A stretch of 64,000 nt of DNA from an uncultured bacterium (GTDB lineage: Bacteria; Cyanobacteriota; Vampirovibrionia; Gastranaerophilales; Gastranaerophilaceae), in contig CADBUY010000004.1 of the NCBI GenBank assembly GCA_902797965.1, positions 124,001-188,000 on the forward strand. Reading direction: 5' to 3'. Made by a program: the position numbers and the translations under genes. Position 1 is the first letter of the stretch, and every line of letters begins with the position of its first letter. This document shows positions 1 through 7,943 of this stretch, one piece after another. Below the pieces are notes generated by a model. That model did not search any database and was not told where the DNA came from. It was given only the letters and a program-made list of their open reading frames with translations.

Positions 1-2
1 TA

Positions 3-1037
3 CTTAAAGTCGCGATGAAAGATATTAATGGTGCTATGCAGGATTATGCTAAAGCGCTCGAAATAAATAAGAATTATTCTGATGTTTATTACAACAGAGG
101 AAATTTAAAGTTTATGACTGATGATTTACAAGGCGCACTGGAAGATTATAATATTGCAATTCAGTTAAACCCTAAAGACTCAGAAGCATACAATAACAGA
201 GGGGTTGTAAAAAAACGCTTGAATTATAATGTTGGTGCATTGAGTGATTATTCAAAAGCAATTGACTTGAACCCTAAAGACAGTATTGCTTATGCAAACA
301 GAGGCAGACTCAAAAAGCTGTATTTCGATAACGAGGGTGCTTCAATAGACTTAAATCAGGCAGTAGAGTTAGCTGAAAACCAGATGTTTATAAAAAATGT
401 AAAACCGTTATTATCTAATCAGCATTACATTGCTGCAATTCCTGAAGCGACTGCATTTGCCTTTGATTTTACCGAAAATGAACATGTTTCGCCAAGCAGT
501 ATTTACGGTAAAAAAGATGCAAGTTATTCTAATAAGTTAGCGATGTCTACAACACCAAGTAATGTAGTTCCGGCATCATCTGTTCAGGAAAAACCATTGC
601 AAAAAGATGTAGAACACTTTGGAAGTACAATGCAGAAAGATGTTAAAAAGATAGCAGCGCCTGCTAATTTAAGTAACCAAAATAAATCTAGCGGTGTAAC
701 ATTGAGTGCAGGTGTAGGAAAAGTTGCAGCGCCGAATATTCCTGATATAAGAACTTCTACTGTTACAAATAATGCTACTACAAATGTTAAGCTTGCTGAC
801 AGTTACTATATAAGAGGTTTACAAAAATGTGTGTTGAGAGATTTGCAGGGTGCTATGGCAGATTTGGATAAGGCAATCGCTAATAATTCAAAACACGCAG
901 ATGCTTACTTCTACAGAGCAGCAATAAAGAAAGAATTAGGTGACAAAGACGGGTTTAGGCAGGATTATTCTACCGCAATACAGATTAAGCCGTCTTTGCA
1001 ATCATTTAACGATGAGAATGCTTTAAGTGTAATATAA
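3..1037 (+). CDS. TPR-repeat protein, 5' end cut by window edge
   Basis: The reading frame is open through the first bases of the window (codons before the first ATG at 15 read L-K-V-A), so the gene starts upstream and only its C-terminal part is seen. At least three consecutive 34-residue tetratricopeptide repeats lie at the N-terminal side, with the typical pattern AYxNRGxxK and GAxxDYxKAIxLNP. A Ser/Thr/Lys-rich linker of about 130 residues follows, then one more TPR pair near the C-terminus (SYYIRGLQK, AYFYRAAIKK). TPRs form helical scaffolds for protein-protein binding; no enzymatic domain is visible. The partner is unknown. No signal peptide can be judged because the N-terminus is missing. 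Confidence 0.85.
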   Translation, partial: LKVAMKDINGAMQDYAKALEINKNYSDVYYNRGNLKFMTDDLQGALEDYNIAIQLNPKDSEAYNNRGVVKKRLNYNVGALSDYSKAIDLNPKDSIAYANRGRLKKLYFDNEGASIDLNQAVELAENQMFIKNVKPLLSNQHYIAAIPEATAFAFDFTENEHVSPSSIYGKKDASYSNKLAMSTTPSNVVPASSVQEKPLQKDVEHFGSTMQKDVKKIAAPANLSNQNKSSGVTLSAGVGKVAAPNIPDIRTSTVTNNATTNVKLADSYYIRGLQKCVLRDLQGAMADLDKAIANNSKHADAYFYRAAIKKELGDKDGFRQDYSTAIQIKPSLQSFNDENALSVI

Positions 1038-1053
1038 ATATATTTATAATATT

Positions 1054-1082
1054 TTGCATGAGTATAAGTTTCATGCTATTCT
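1054..1082 (+). promoter_or_regulatory. sigma-70-type promoter for tRNA-Thr
   Basis: TTGCAT at 1054 and TATTCT at 1077 are separated by 17 bases. The predicted start is within a few bases of the tRNA 5' end at 1091. Confidence 0.45.
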
Positions 1083-1090
1083 ATAACTAT

Positions 1091-1163
1091 GCCGATATAG
1101 CTCAGTTGGTAGAGCAACTCATTCGTAATGAGTAGGTCGCGGGTTCAAGTCCCACTATCGGCT
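1091..1163 (+). tRNA. tRNA-Thr (anticodon CGT)
   Basis: A 73-base cloverleaf can be folded. The acceptor stem is GCCGATA/TATCGGC, the D stem GCTC/GAGC and the anticodon stem ACTCA/TGAGT, with loop TTCGTAA giving anticodon CGT (codon ACG, threonine). The T loop TTCAAGT sits on a stem with one C-A mismatch. The CCA end is not encoded and the discriminator base is T. It lies 23 bases before a protein gene and may be cotranscribed with it. Confidence 0.93.
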
Positions 1164-1185
1164 ATTATTTTGTATATTAGGGGAT

Positions 1186-1809
1186 ATGATGAAAGTATTG
1201 TTGTTAAATGGAAGTTCACATAGAAATGGTACTACTTTTACTGCGCTAGAAGAAGTTTCAAGGGCGTTAAAGAATGAGCTTATTGACACTGAGATTTACC
1301 AATTGGGTAATCCTGAATTGCGTGATTGCTCAGGGTGTCAGGCTTGTAGAAAAATAGGAAAATGTGTATATAATGATGTTGTTAATGAGTTTGTTGAAAA
1401 AGCAAAAATGGCAGACGGATTTATATTCGGAACGCCTGTTTATTATGCTCATCCATCTGGCAGGATATTATCTTTCTTAGATAGAGCTTTTTACTCAGGA
1501 AGCTCTGCTTTTGCTTTTAAACCTGCCGCTTCTGTTGCAGTTGCGCGACGTTCAGGAACAACTGCCAGCTTTGATGTGCTGAATAAATATTTTACTATAT
1601 GCAATATGCCTGTTGTATCTTCAACATATTGGAATAATTTGCATGGTAATAATATGGAAGAAGCAAGGCAGGATGAAGAAGGTTTGCAGACAATGCGAAT
1701 CCTCGGACGGAATATGGCGTGGATGCTAAAGTGTATTGATGCCGGAAAAAAGATGGGTATAACAAAACCTCAGATTGAAGAAAAAGTTAAAACAAACTTT
1801 ATAAGATAG
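1186..1809 (+). CDS. NADPH-dependent FMN reductase / iron-sulfur flavoprotein family
   Basis: The 207-residue protein has a flavodoxin-like fold. It starts with a beta strand and FMN phosphate loop (LLLNGSSHRNGTT, residues 5-17), followed by a compact cysteine cluster CSGCQACRKIGKC near residues 47-60. The GTPVYYAHPSG segment is the second flavin-contact loop. Such proteins bind FMN, and those with the Cys cluster can carry a 4Fe-4S cluster and act as cytoplasmic electron carriers or quinone/aromatic reductases. The substrate cannot be told from sequence. ATG at 1186 is preceded by an AGGGG ribosome site; ATG at 1189 is an alternative. It is the first gene of an apparent operon with an Lrp-type regulator and an aminotransferase. 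Confidence 0.85.
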   Translation: MMKVLLLNGSSHRNGTTFTALEEVSRALKNELIDTEIYQLGNPELRDCSGCQACRKIGKCVYNDVVNEFVEKAKMADGFIFGTPVYYAHPSGRILSFLDRAFYSGSSAFAFKPAASVAVARRSGTTASFDVLNKYFTICNMPVVSSTYWNNLHGNNMEEARQDEEGLQTMRILGRNMAWMLKCIDAGKKMGITKPQIEEKVKTNFIR

Positions 1810-1829
1810 TTTAAGTAAAAGGATAGTAT

Positions 1830-2312
1830 ATGAGAGAAGAACTTTTATCAATAATTGAAAAAAACAGTAGAATAGATTTAAAAGAACTTGCAATTCGCTT
1901 GGGTAAGGAAGAGATTGATGTAGTTAATGAACTTCAAAAACTTGAAGATGAAAGAGTAATTTGCGGATATCATACGCTGGTTAACTGGGAAAAAACTTCA
2001 ATAGAAAAAGTTACAGCGCTTATTGAGGTTAAGGTTACTCCGCAAAGAGGCAAAGGCTTTGACAGAATTGCATCAAGAATTTATAATTATCCTGAAGTTC
2101 GTGATGTATATTTAATGTCAGGTGGCTTTGACCTTCTTGTCATATTGGAAGAAAAATCTTTGAAAGACATTGCTATGTTTGTGTCTGAAAAACTTTCAAC
2201 TCTTGATAGTATTATAAGTACAGGAACACACTTTATTCTTAAAAAATATAAAGATCACGGAACTATTATAGATGAACATATTAGAGATGAAAGAGAGGCT
2301 GTATCTCTATGA
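1830..2312 (+). CDS. Lrp/AsnC-family transcriptional regulator
   Basis: The 160-residue protein has an N-terminal winged helix-turn-helix (about residues 1-60, with LKELAIRLGKEEIDVVNELQ) and a C-terminal RAM/ACT-like ligand-binding domain (about 70-150, with VRDVYLMSGGFDLLVILE). Lrp/AsnC proteins form dimers or octamers and sense amino acids. Its stop overlaps the ATG of the next gene, an aminotransferase, by four bases, so the two are translationally coupled. The likely job is control of that aminotransferase or of amino-acid metabolism generally; this is inferred from context. The start at 1830 follows AAAGGA. Confidence 0.92.
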   Translation: MREELLSIIEKNSRIDLKELAIRLGKEEIDVVNELQKLEDERVICGYHTLVNWEKTSIEKVTALIEVKVTPQRGKGFDRIASRIYNYPEVRDVYLMSGGFDLLVILEEKSLKDIAMFVSEKLSTLDSIISTGTHFILKKYKDHGTIIDEHIRDEREAVSL

Positions 2313-3472
2313 TTCCTTTGAATAAAACGCTTCTTGATATAAAACCGTCAGGAATAAGAAAATTTTTTGATCTTGTTTCTGAAATGGACTATGTAATCTC
2401 TCTAGGGGTAGGAGAGCCTGATTTTGATACACCTTGGCATATTCGTGATGAGGGTATATATTCTCTTGAAAGAGGTAAAACTTTTTATACGTCTAATGCG
2501 GGATTAAAAGAACTAAGGGAAGAAATTTGTAACTATCAAAAAAGACATCAGGGGATTGAATATAAACCTCTGTCAGAAGTTCTTGTTACAGTAGGCGGCT
2601 CTGAAGCAATTGATATTGGCTTGCGAGCTATGATAAATGCCGGAGATGAGGTTATAATTCCCCAACCTGCTTATGTTTCATATTATCCTTGTGCACTTTT
2701 GGCGGGTGCAAAACCCGTAATTATAGATTTAAAAGCAGAAAATGATTTTAGATTGACAGCAGAAGAATTGTTAAATGCAATAACAGAAAAAACAAAAGTT
2801 TTAATACTTCCTTTCCCGAATAATCCAACCGGTGCAATTATGGAAAGAGATGATTTGGAAGCTATTGCAAAAATTTGTATAGATAAAGATATTTATGTAA
2901 TGTCTGATGAAATATATTCAGCTCTGACATATAAAGGTAAACACATTTCTATAGCTTCTCTTGATGGTATGAAAGAACGTACTATTCTTATAAACGGTTT
3001 TTCAAAGGCTTATGCTATGACGGGATGGCGTTTAGGGTACGCTTGCGGACCGGTGGATATTATTAAACAAATGACTAAGATACACCAATTTGCAATTATG
3101 TGCGCTCCAACGACAAGCCAGTACGCAGCAGTAGAAGCTCTCAAAAACGGTGATGACGATGTCCGTCTAATGCGTGGTGCATATAATCAAAGACGAAGAT
3201 TTTTAATGAATGCGTTTAAAGAAATGGGATTAGAATGTTTTGAACCATTTGGTGCATTTTATGTATTTCCCTGCATTAAGGAATTTGGAATGACAAGTGA
3301 AGAATTTGCTACAAAGTTCCTTGAAGAAGAAAAAGTTGCAGCTGTTCCCGGAAGCGCATTCGGTGAAAGCGGCGAGGGGTATTTGCGAATATCCTATGCT
3401 TATTCTATAGAAAATCTTAAAGTTGCAATGGAAAGACTAAATCACTTTATAAACAAATTAAGACAATCTTAG
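2309..3472 (+). CDS. PLP-dependent aminotransferase, class I/II
   Basis: The 387-residue protein is a fold-type I aminotransferase of normal length. The PLP lysine lies in NGFSKAYAMTGWRLGYACG (Schiff-base K in SKAYAMTGWR). The substrate-carboxylate and cofactor motifs LGVGEPDFDTP, FPNNPTGAI and SDEIYSAL are all present. The C-terminal arginine segment (GYLRISYAYS) should bind the substrate alpha-carboxylate. It is most like the aspartate or aromatic aminotransferase (PatA/AspC-like) subgroup, but the exact amino acid is not fixed by these motifs. It overlaps the upstream Lrp-type regulator by four bases. No clear intrinsic terminator follows, and the next gene converges from the other strand. 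Confidence 0.92.
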   Translation: MIPLNKTLLDIKPSGIRKFFDLVSEMDYVISLGVGEPDFDTPWHIRDEGIYSLERGKTFYTSNAGLKELREEICNYQKRHQGIEYKPLSEVLVTVGGSEAIDIGLRAMINAGDEVIIPQPAYVSYYPCALLAGAKPVIIDLKAENDFRLTAEELLNAITEKTKVLILPFPNNPTGAIMERDDLEAIAKICIDKDIYVMSDEIYSALTYKGKHISIASLDGMKERTILINGFSKAYAMTGWRLGYACGPVDIIKQMTKIHQFAIMCAPTTSQYAAVEALKNGDDDVRLMRGAYNQRRRFLMNAFKEMGLECFEPFGAFYVFPCIKEFGMTSEEFATKFLEEEKVAAVPGSAFGESGEGYLRISYAYSIENLKVAMERLNHFINKLRQS

Positions 3473-3495
3473 TAAATAAATGTATGCAAATTCTG

Positions 3496-4185
3496 TTATT
3501 TCCCAGCCTCAAACCCCGGTGAAGTAAGAGGTAAGTTTTTGTATCCGTTATTTGCGTACACAGTTTTCTTTATATATTTATTAGTATAATTTCCTTTTTC
3601 CAACAGTTGTTTAAGAATATTTTCTCTTGTTACCAGAGATGATTCTAAATCATTTGACTCAGGAAATCTTTTTAAAATCTCTGTCCAAACAACAGCTTCC
3701 ATTGTCCAGGCATAAGTTTCTTCGCTAAGAGAATTGTATTCGTCTTGGTGAAGAGCTTCGTGAGCTAGTAAAGCTGCCAATGCTCCGGGTGGTGCGTACT
3801 CGTGTTTAGGATTTATATAAATATATAATTTACCTTTGTTTTTCCAACCGACAGCATCAAATGTTGCATACGCAGGATTAATTTCTGATAAATCTTTAAA
3901 TTGTATTCTCACTGGCTGTTGTGACAGGTTGTATCCTAATATTGCTTTTCTGGAAAATTCTCCGGATGTTCCTTTCAACATATCTAATGCAACATGGAAT
4001 ATTTGCTCATTGGAAACTTTTTTATACTCAGGTGATATAGAATCTATGTATGTTTGAGTATATTTGCTTGGTAATGTTACGTTGCTCGGAACCGGTTCAA
4101 ATTCCTTAGATGAAAATAACTCTATAGAATAGGCCGGTGTTAAAGCCAGCATAAGCATTGTTATTAAAGAAAATACTTTTTTCAT
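3496..4185 (-). CDS. secreted protein with HExxH metallopeptidase-like motif
   Basis: The 229-residue protein has a clear signal peptide (basic MKK, hydrophobic core, likely cleavage after AYS at about residue 20). HEALH at residues 142-146 matches the HExxH zinc site, and the glutamates of the following SEETYAW helix (about 155-163) could supply a third ligand, as in gluzincins. The family is not one I can name. Location is predicted to be periplasmic or extracellular. Peptidase activity is inferred from the motif only, since HExxH can occur by chance, but its position in a helical AALLAHEALHQDEY context supports it. Confidence 0.6.
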   Translation of the reverse strand: MKKVFSLITMLMLALTPAYSIELFSSKEFEPVPSNVTLPSKYTQTYIDSISPEYKKVSNEQIFHVALDMLKGTSGEFSRKAILGYNLSQQPVRIQFKDLSEINPAYATFDAVGWKNKGKLYIYINPKHEYAPPGALAALLAHEALHQDEYNSLSEETYAWTMEAVVWTEILKRFPESNDLESSLVTRENILKQLLEKGNYTNKYIKKTVYANNGYKNLPLTSPGFEAGK

Positions 4186-4210
4186 TAATTCTAGTCCTCT
4201 ATGTTCTATT

Positions 4211-4240
4211 ATTATATACTTTTGCTTTTATAAAAGTCAA
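4211..4240 (-). promoter_or_regulatory. sigma-70-type promoter of the HExxH gene
   Basis: On the minus strand TTGACT and TATAAT are spaced by 18 bases, about 26-30 bases upstream of the ATG at 4185. Confidence 0.5.
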
Positions 4241-4313
4241 AAATATTTATTGTTCATAAAAAATAAAAATTGTTAATATTTGTAACAATTCTATATAAAT
4301 TTTAGTAAATGAC

Positions 4314-4342
4314 TAAAGTTTTTATTCAATTTTGCCGTAATA
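4314..4342 (+). promoter_or_regulatory. weak sigma-28-like promoter candidate
   Basis: TAAAGTTT and GCCGTAAT occur with a 12-base gap, where the FliA consensus has 11. They lie about 50 bases before the gene at 4391. Two better matches elsewhere in the window make it worth listing, but the spacing and -10 are imperfect. Confidence 0.25.
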
Positions 4343-4390
4343 GTTATCATCAGGCTAATTGGGTAATATAAAATAATTGGGGTAATTATA

Positions 4391-5248
4391 ATGAATGTAA
4401 ACAGTAGAAAACTTGCCAGAGAATTGGCACAAACTTTAGACGGAAAAGATAAACAAGGGAAAAATAACAAAATAGAGGCTTCCGTCTGGAATCAATTCGT
4501 TAGTGATAAAGGTGGCAAACAAATATCTAACTATATTTGCATAGATGCTGCTATAAAATCTTTAATCGTTTATTTATGCAGACAGGCTAAAGCTAATGGC
4601 AGATTGATATCAGAACTTGGACAAGAATGGATTAATACTTTAAAAAATCCAACGATAGAAGAAGATTTAGCAGATACTAATACAGAAAATTTTTTAAATA
4701 ATAAAACTGCTGCTAAAAAAAGTGTTTCAGAAAATCATTCTAAAAAAGTAGATACATCATATTCAAAATTAACCAGAGAAAAAGCTCTGGCTAAGGCTAA
4801 AAACGATTCAAGATTAGAACGATTAGATGGTGGAGAAGGTTGGAGTATCTCAGAAAATTCATTTATAACTGATATTCCATATGCCAGAAAATTTACAGGT
4901 GCAATACTAAGTTTTGTATCGTCTTTGATTGGAGAAAATATAGTAGTAACTTCAGCTTTGGGAACACGTGGCACTAAAGGAAAACGTACTCCGCATATAG
5001 TTTCTAAGAACTACTGTACTCATCATAATGCGGAAAATCCTAAACTTGATATAAAAACAAACGGACACTCAAAAAAGTTAAGAAAAAAACTTATAGCAAC
5101 CGGTTTATTTAGCAGAGTTTCTGTAGAACCTGATCATTTGGATGTACAGATTAAAAATGAAGTATATCTTGCTTTTGAAAAAGGATTTAATCTCTCTAAT
5201 ATACTTGCTTGTGCAAAGAAAAATGATTTTAGCATGCTATTTGCATAA
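4391..5248 (+). CDS. hypothetical protein, possible M15-like peptidoglycan peptidase fold
   Basis: The 285-residue protein has no signal peptide. Near the N-terminus LDGKDKQGKNNKIEASVW resembles a degenerate EF-hand/dockerin-type loop (D-x-x-x-x-G-x-I). A polar linker leads to a C-terminal domain where VVTSALGTRG, HHNAENPKLDI and EPDHLDVQI are arranged like the S-x-R, H-x(6)-D and E-x-x-H metal/catalytic motifs of the D-Ala-D-Ala peptidase M15/hedgehog fold. This match is by eye and tentative. A sigma-28-like site lies upstream, so a role in wall remodelling for an envelope machine is conceivable. The start follows a GGGG-rich stretch six bases before the ATG. Confidence 0.4.
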   Translation: MNVNSRKLARELAQTLDGKDKQGKNNKIEASVWNQFVSDKGGKQISNYICIDAAIKSLIVYLCRQAKANGRLISELGQEWINTLKNPTIEEDLADTNTENFLNNKTAAKKSVSENHSKKVDTSYSKLTREKALAKAKNDSRLERLDGGEGWSISENSFITDIPYARKFTGAILSFVSSLIGENIVVTSALGTRGTKGKRTPHIVSKNYCTHHNAENPKLDIKTNGHSKKLRKKLIATGLFSRVSVEPDHLDVQIKNEVYLAFEKGFNLSNILACAKKNDFSMLFA

Positions 5249-5256
5249 CGTATATA

Positions 5257-5285
5257 CCTCTGCCGCTTGACAGAGGAATTTATTT
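5257..5285 (+). terminator. terminator hairpin overlapping the rplJ promoter
   Basis: CCTCTG (5257-5262) and CAGAGG (5271-5276) form a short hairpin followed by AATTTATTTT. The right arm contains part of the -35 box of the next promoter. Confidence 0.4.
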
Positions 5286-5295
5286 TGGTTATGAT
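5267..5295 (+). promoter_or_regulatory. sigma-70 promoter for rplJ-rplL
   Basis: TTGACA at 5267 and TATGAT at 5290 with exactly 17 bases between them. Transcription should start near 5302, giving a leader of about 220 bases. Confidence 0.65.
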
Positions 5296-5301
5296 AAATT
5301 C

Positions 5302-5405
5302 ATAATCGCAGACAGTTAGTATCCTGTTAGGATTTAAAACAACTAAAGTGCTAGCCGAGATTACCGATAATATAGCCTTATAGGAAATATAAATAGCTTA
5401 AAATG
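5302..5405 (+). promoter_or_regulatory. ribosomal protein L10 leader
   Basis: The untranslated leader of rplJ carries the sequence GCAGACAG, then CTAAAGTGCTAGCCGAGATT, resembling the conserved core of L10 leaders (the site where L10 or the L10-L12 complex binds its own mRNA). It lies between the promoter and an attenuator hairpin directly upstream of rplJ. I recognise it by pattern; a covariance search for the L10_leader family would decide. Confidence 0.65.
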
Positions 5406-5407
5406 GT

Positions 5408-5444
5408 AGATTTTGCGATTAAGAAAGATTGCGAAATCTTTTTT
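5408..5444 (+). terminator. attenuator hairpin in the rplJ leader
   Basis: AGATTTTGCGATT (5408-5420) pairs with GATTGCGAAATCT (5427-5439) around a six-base loop and runs into six T residues. A Rho-independent terminator inside the leader, 77 bases before rplJ, points to autoregulation by premature termination when L10 binds upstream. Confidence 0.75.
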
Positions 5445-5520
5445 GTATGAAAATGATAGGTCGAACGGGCTGAATCCCGATTAATATAAATTCAACAAAG
5501 GTTAAACAAAGGAGCAAAGA

Positions 5521-6042
5521 ATGTCAACAAAAGCTTTTAAAGACGATAAGATTAAACTTATCAAAGAAAAAATTGATAAAGCCCAAGTTGCTATTGTTAC
5601 AGAATACAAAGGTCTAAGTGTAGAAGAGATTACAAAACTTAGAAGAGCTCTTCAAAAAGATGGCGGTGATTACATGGTAACTAAAAATACCCTTGCAAAA
5701 ATCGCTATCCAAGGAACTCCGTATGAAGTATTAGCAGATTCTTTAAAAGGACCAATCGCATTAGCATTTGGTTTTGAGGATCAGGTAGCACCTGCTAAGG
5801 CTTTGTCTAAATTTATTAAAGAAACTAAGAAAGGTGAAATCTTAGGTGCAGCTCTTGACGGTCAATTATTGTCAGCAGCTGAAGCAAAAGCATTGGCAAA
5901 TATTCCTTCAAAAGAAGAAATATACGCAAAAATGCTTGGATGTATCAATTCACCTGCGTCTGGTATCGTTGGTGGTATCAATGGCGTTATGTCAGCTCTT
6001 GTCAGAGCTATTGCAGCTGTTAGAGATCAAAAGTCTGCATAG
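5521..6042 (+). CDS. rplJ: 50S ribosomal protein L10
   Basis: The 173-residue protein is of usual L10 length. KAQVAIVTEYKGLSVEEITKLR and the KNTLAKIA segment are family hallmarks of the rRNA-binding N-terminal domain, and the C-terminal helix (about residues 130-173) carries L7/L12 dimers. L10 forms the ribosomal stalk base on 23S rRNA and represses its own operon through the leader RNA. A strong AAGGAG site precedes the ATG. rplL follows after 69 bases. The usual neighbour genes rplK and rplA are not upstream in this window, where an unrelated gene ends instead. Confidence 0.97.
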   Translation: MSTKAFKDDKIKLIKEKIDKAQVAIVTEYKGLSVEEITKLRRALQKDGGDYMVTKNTLAKIAIQGTPYEVLADSLKGPIALAFGFEDQVAPAKALSKFIKETKKGEILGAALDGQLLSAAEAKALANIPSKEEIYAKMLGCINSPASGIVGGINGVMSALVRAIAAVRDQKSA

Positions 6043-6111
6043 TTTTATAAGATTTGACACATTATTAATTAACTCGTATTACAACTAAAAAGAAATAAAA
6101 AGGAGAAAATC

Positions 6112-6486
6112 ATGAGTGTAGAAGCTATTTTAGAATCAATTGAAAAATTAACTTTGTTAGAAGCTGCTGAATTAGTAAAAGCAATGGAAGAAAAATTTGG
6201 CGTATCTGCTGCTGCTCCTGTAGCTGTAGCTGCTGCTCCTGCTGCCGCTGCTGCTCCTGCTGAAGAAGCTGCTTCTGAAGTAAACGTAATCTTAGCATCA
6301 GTTCCAGCTGATAAGAAGATTGCAGTTCTTAAAGAAGTACGTGCTATTACAGGTCTTGGCTTAAAAGAAGCTAAAGATTTAGTTGATGGCGCTCCAAAAG
6401 CTGTTAAAGAACAAGTTAAAAAAGAAGATGCTGAAGCTATCAAGAAACAACTTGAAGCTGCTGGTGCAACTGTTGAAATCAAGTAG
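6112..6486 (+). CDS. rplL: 50S ribosomal protein L7/L12
   Basis: The 124-residue acidic protein has an N-terminal dimerisation helix ([20 protein letters not shown]), an Ala-rich hinge (about residues 35-60) and the C-terminal factor-binding domain with [20 protein letters not shown]. It forms the stalk that recruits elongation factors. AAGGAG lies just before the ATG. It is the second gene of the L10 operon, and a strong terminator follows 25 bases after the stop. Confidence 0.98.
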   Translation: MSVEAILESIEKLTLLEAAELVKAMEEKFGVSAAAPVAVAAAPAAAAAPAEEAASEVNVILASVPADKKIAVLKEVRAITGLGLKEAKDLVDGAPKAVKEQVKKEDAEAIKKQLEAAGATVEIK

Positions 6487-6510
6487 TTTGACATTATTTG
6501 TTTATGAAAA

Positions 6511-6546
6511 AATAACCCGCTTAGAATTTCTAAGCGGGTTATTTTA
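6511..6546 (+). terminator. Rho-independent terminator of rplJ-rplL
   Basis: AATAACCCGCTTAG (6511-6524) pairs perfectly with CTAAGCGGGTTATT (6530-6543) and is followed by TTT. It may also serve the convergent small gene on the other strand. Confidence 0.9.
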
Positions 6547-6559
6547 TGCTGATTACACT

Positions 6560-6724
6560 TTATTTATTATCTTCAAGCAAAGACATCATTAATTGCATAG
6601 AACGTTTAAATCGTATCTGTGCAAAGTTAGCCATTTGTGACATCATACGTTTTTTTAGTTCTTCTGCTCGGAATTCTGACTCCGGCGTTAAATATGCTTC
6701 ACTGTACGAATACTGTGTTGCCAT
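6560..6724 (-). CDS. small hypothetical protein, 54 residues
   Basis: This small gene is supported by an AAGGAG ribosome site nine bases before the ATG at 6724 and by an upstream promoter-like motif shared with other unknown genes (ATACTTTATATATATA at 6760-6775, minus strand). The product begins MATQYSYSEAYLTPESEF and then forms one amphipathic, Met/Arg-rich helix (ELKKRMMSQMANFAQIRFKR). There is no signal peptide or membrane segment, and no family is recognised. The rplL terminator lies 15 bases past its stop and can act in both directions. Confidence 0.65.
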   Translation of the reverse strand: MATQYSYSEAYLTPESEFRAEELKKRMMSQMANFAQIRFKRSMQLMMSLLEDNK

Positions 6725-6759
6725 ATTATACTCCTTATTTTTACATAGTTATATATTTT

Positions 6760-6775
6760 TATATATATAAAGTAT
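6760..6775 (-). promoter_or_regulatory. recurrent promoter-like motif (ATACTTTATATATATA)
   Basis: Read on the minus strand, ATACTTTATATATATA precedes the 54-residue gene by 35 bases, and CAAGTTTT begins 20 bases before its ACTTT. The same arrangement recurs at 28291, 51019 and 43702. Confidence 0.5.
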
Positions 6776-6844
6776 CTAACATTGAAAAACTTGCTAATTT
6801 TAAAATTTAATATTTACAATTTGTTACATTTATCAAGATATAAT

Positions 6845-6879
6845 AAAACTACTTTCCCAATTATTGAGAAAGTAGTTTT
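6845..6879 (-). terminator. terminator downstream of aldolase
   Basis: AAAACTACTTTC and GAAAGTAGTTTT (6845-6856 and 6868-6879) form a 12-bp stem. In the minus direction it is followed by a T-rich stretch (ATTATATC). Confidence 0.65.
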
Positions 6880-6983
6880 AAAGTTTTATTGGGTTTCATA
6901 AATTGCTTTGACGTTATACCAAAAAGCAAAAATATTTACCCATTTATATTAGGCTAAGTAGATTTAATTTACTCATTTACCCC

Positions 6984-7943
6984 TTAGTCGTCAGCGTGAC
7001 CTGCAGTGCCTAAAACGTCACGCATTTTGTGCATAACCATTTCTTTAACAGCTGTTCTACCTGGTCCCATATATTCACGTGGGTCAAATTTTTCAGGGTG
7101 TTCAATAAAGAATTCTCTGATTGTTGAAGTCATTGCTAATCTCAAGTCTGTATCTATGTTAATTTTAGCTACACCGTGTTTAGATGCATAATTTAACATA
7201 TCTTCAGGAACACCTTGTGCATCAGGTAAGTTACCGCCAAATTTATTACATTTAGCTACGAATTCAGCAGGAACAGATGAAGAACCATGAAGAACGATTG
7301 GGTAATCACCAAAGCCTGCTTCTTTAAGTGCATCTTTAATTTCTTTAAGTCTTTCAAAGTCTAATTTAGCTTCACCTTTAAATTTATATGCACCGTGAGA
7401 AGTACCGATAGCAATTGCTAAAGAATCGCAGCCTGTTTGTTTAACAAATTCAACAGCTTCTTTTACGTTAGTATATTTAGCATCTTTGTCAGAAACTTTA
7501 ACGTCATCTTCAACGCCTGCTAATTTACCTAATTCAGCTTCAACAGAAACTCCTCTTTCGTGAGCGTATTCAACAACTTTCTTAGTTACAGCAACGTTTT
7601 CTTCAAATGGGAATCTGCTTCCGTCAATCATAACTGATGAAAAACCACCATCGATACAAGCCTTACAAATTTCAAAGTCTGCACCGTGGTCTAAGTGAAG
7701 TGCTATAGGAACTGTTGTTGTAGCTAAAGCAGCTTCTACTAATTTAATAAGGTATGTTTGGTTTGCATATTTTCTAGCACCTGCTGATACTTGAAGAATA
7801 ATTGGTGATCTTGTTTCTTCAGCAGCTTCTGCAATACCTTGTAAAATTTCCATGTTGTTAACATTGTAAGCACCGATTGCGTAACCGCCTGCTAATGCTT
7901 TACGGAACATTTCTCCTGTTCCAACTAATTTTCTTTCACTCAT
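6984..7943 (-). CDS. fba: fructose-1,6-bisphosphate aldolase, class II
   Basis: The 319-residue zinc aldolase interconverts fructose 1,6-bisphosphate with glyceraldehyde 3-phosphate and dihydroxyacetone phosphate in cytoplasmic glycolysis and gluconeogenesis. AYNVNNMEILQGI, the metal-binding HLDHGAD, the later metal histidine in HGSSSVP, and the C-terminal KINIDTDLR phosphate loop are all visible. The glycine-rich GTSHGAYKF region matches the long class II loop. AAAAGGAG lies nine bases before the ATG. The gene stands alone with its own terminator, and its upstream 560-base gap holds a repeat. It complements pgi elsewhere in the window. Confidence 0.97.
   Translation of the reverse strand: MSERKLVGTGEMFRKALAGGYAIGAYNVNNMEILQGIAEAAEETRSPIILQVSAGARKYANQTYLIKLVEAALATTTVPIALHLDHGADFEICKACIDGGFSSVMIDGSRFPFEENVAVTKKVVEYAHERGVSVEAELGKLAGVEDDVKVSDKDAKYTNVKEAVEFVKQTGCDSLAIAIGTSHGAYKFKGEAKLDFERLKEIKDALKEAGFGDYPIVLHGSSSVPAEFVAKCNKFGGNLPDAQGVPEDMLNYASKHGVAKINIDTDLRLAMTSTIREFFIEHPEKFDPREYMGPGRTAVKEMVMHKMRDVLGTAGHADD

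Noticed and set aside
6069..6494. Long minus-strand frame opposite rplL, Ala/Ser-rich
   Set aside because: It mirrors the Ala-rich L7/L12 codons and has no own ribosome site.
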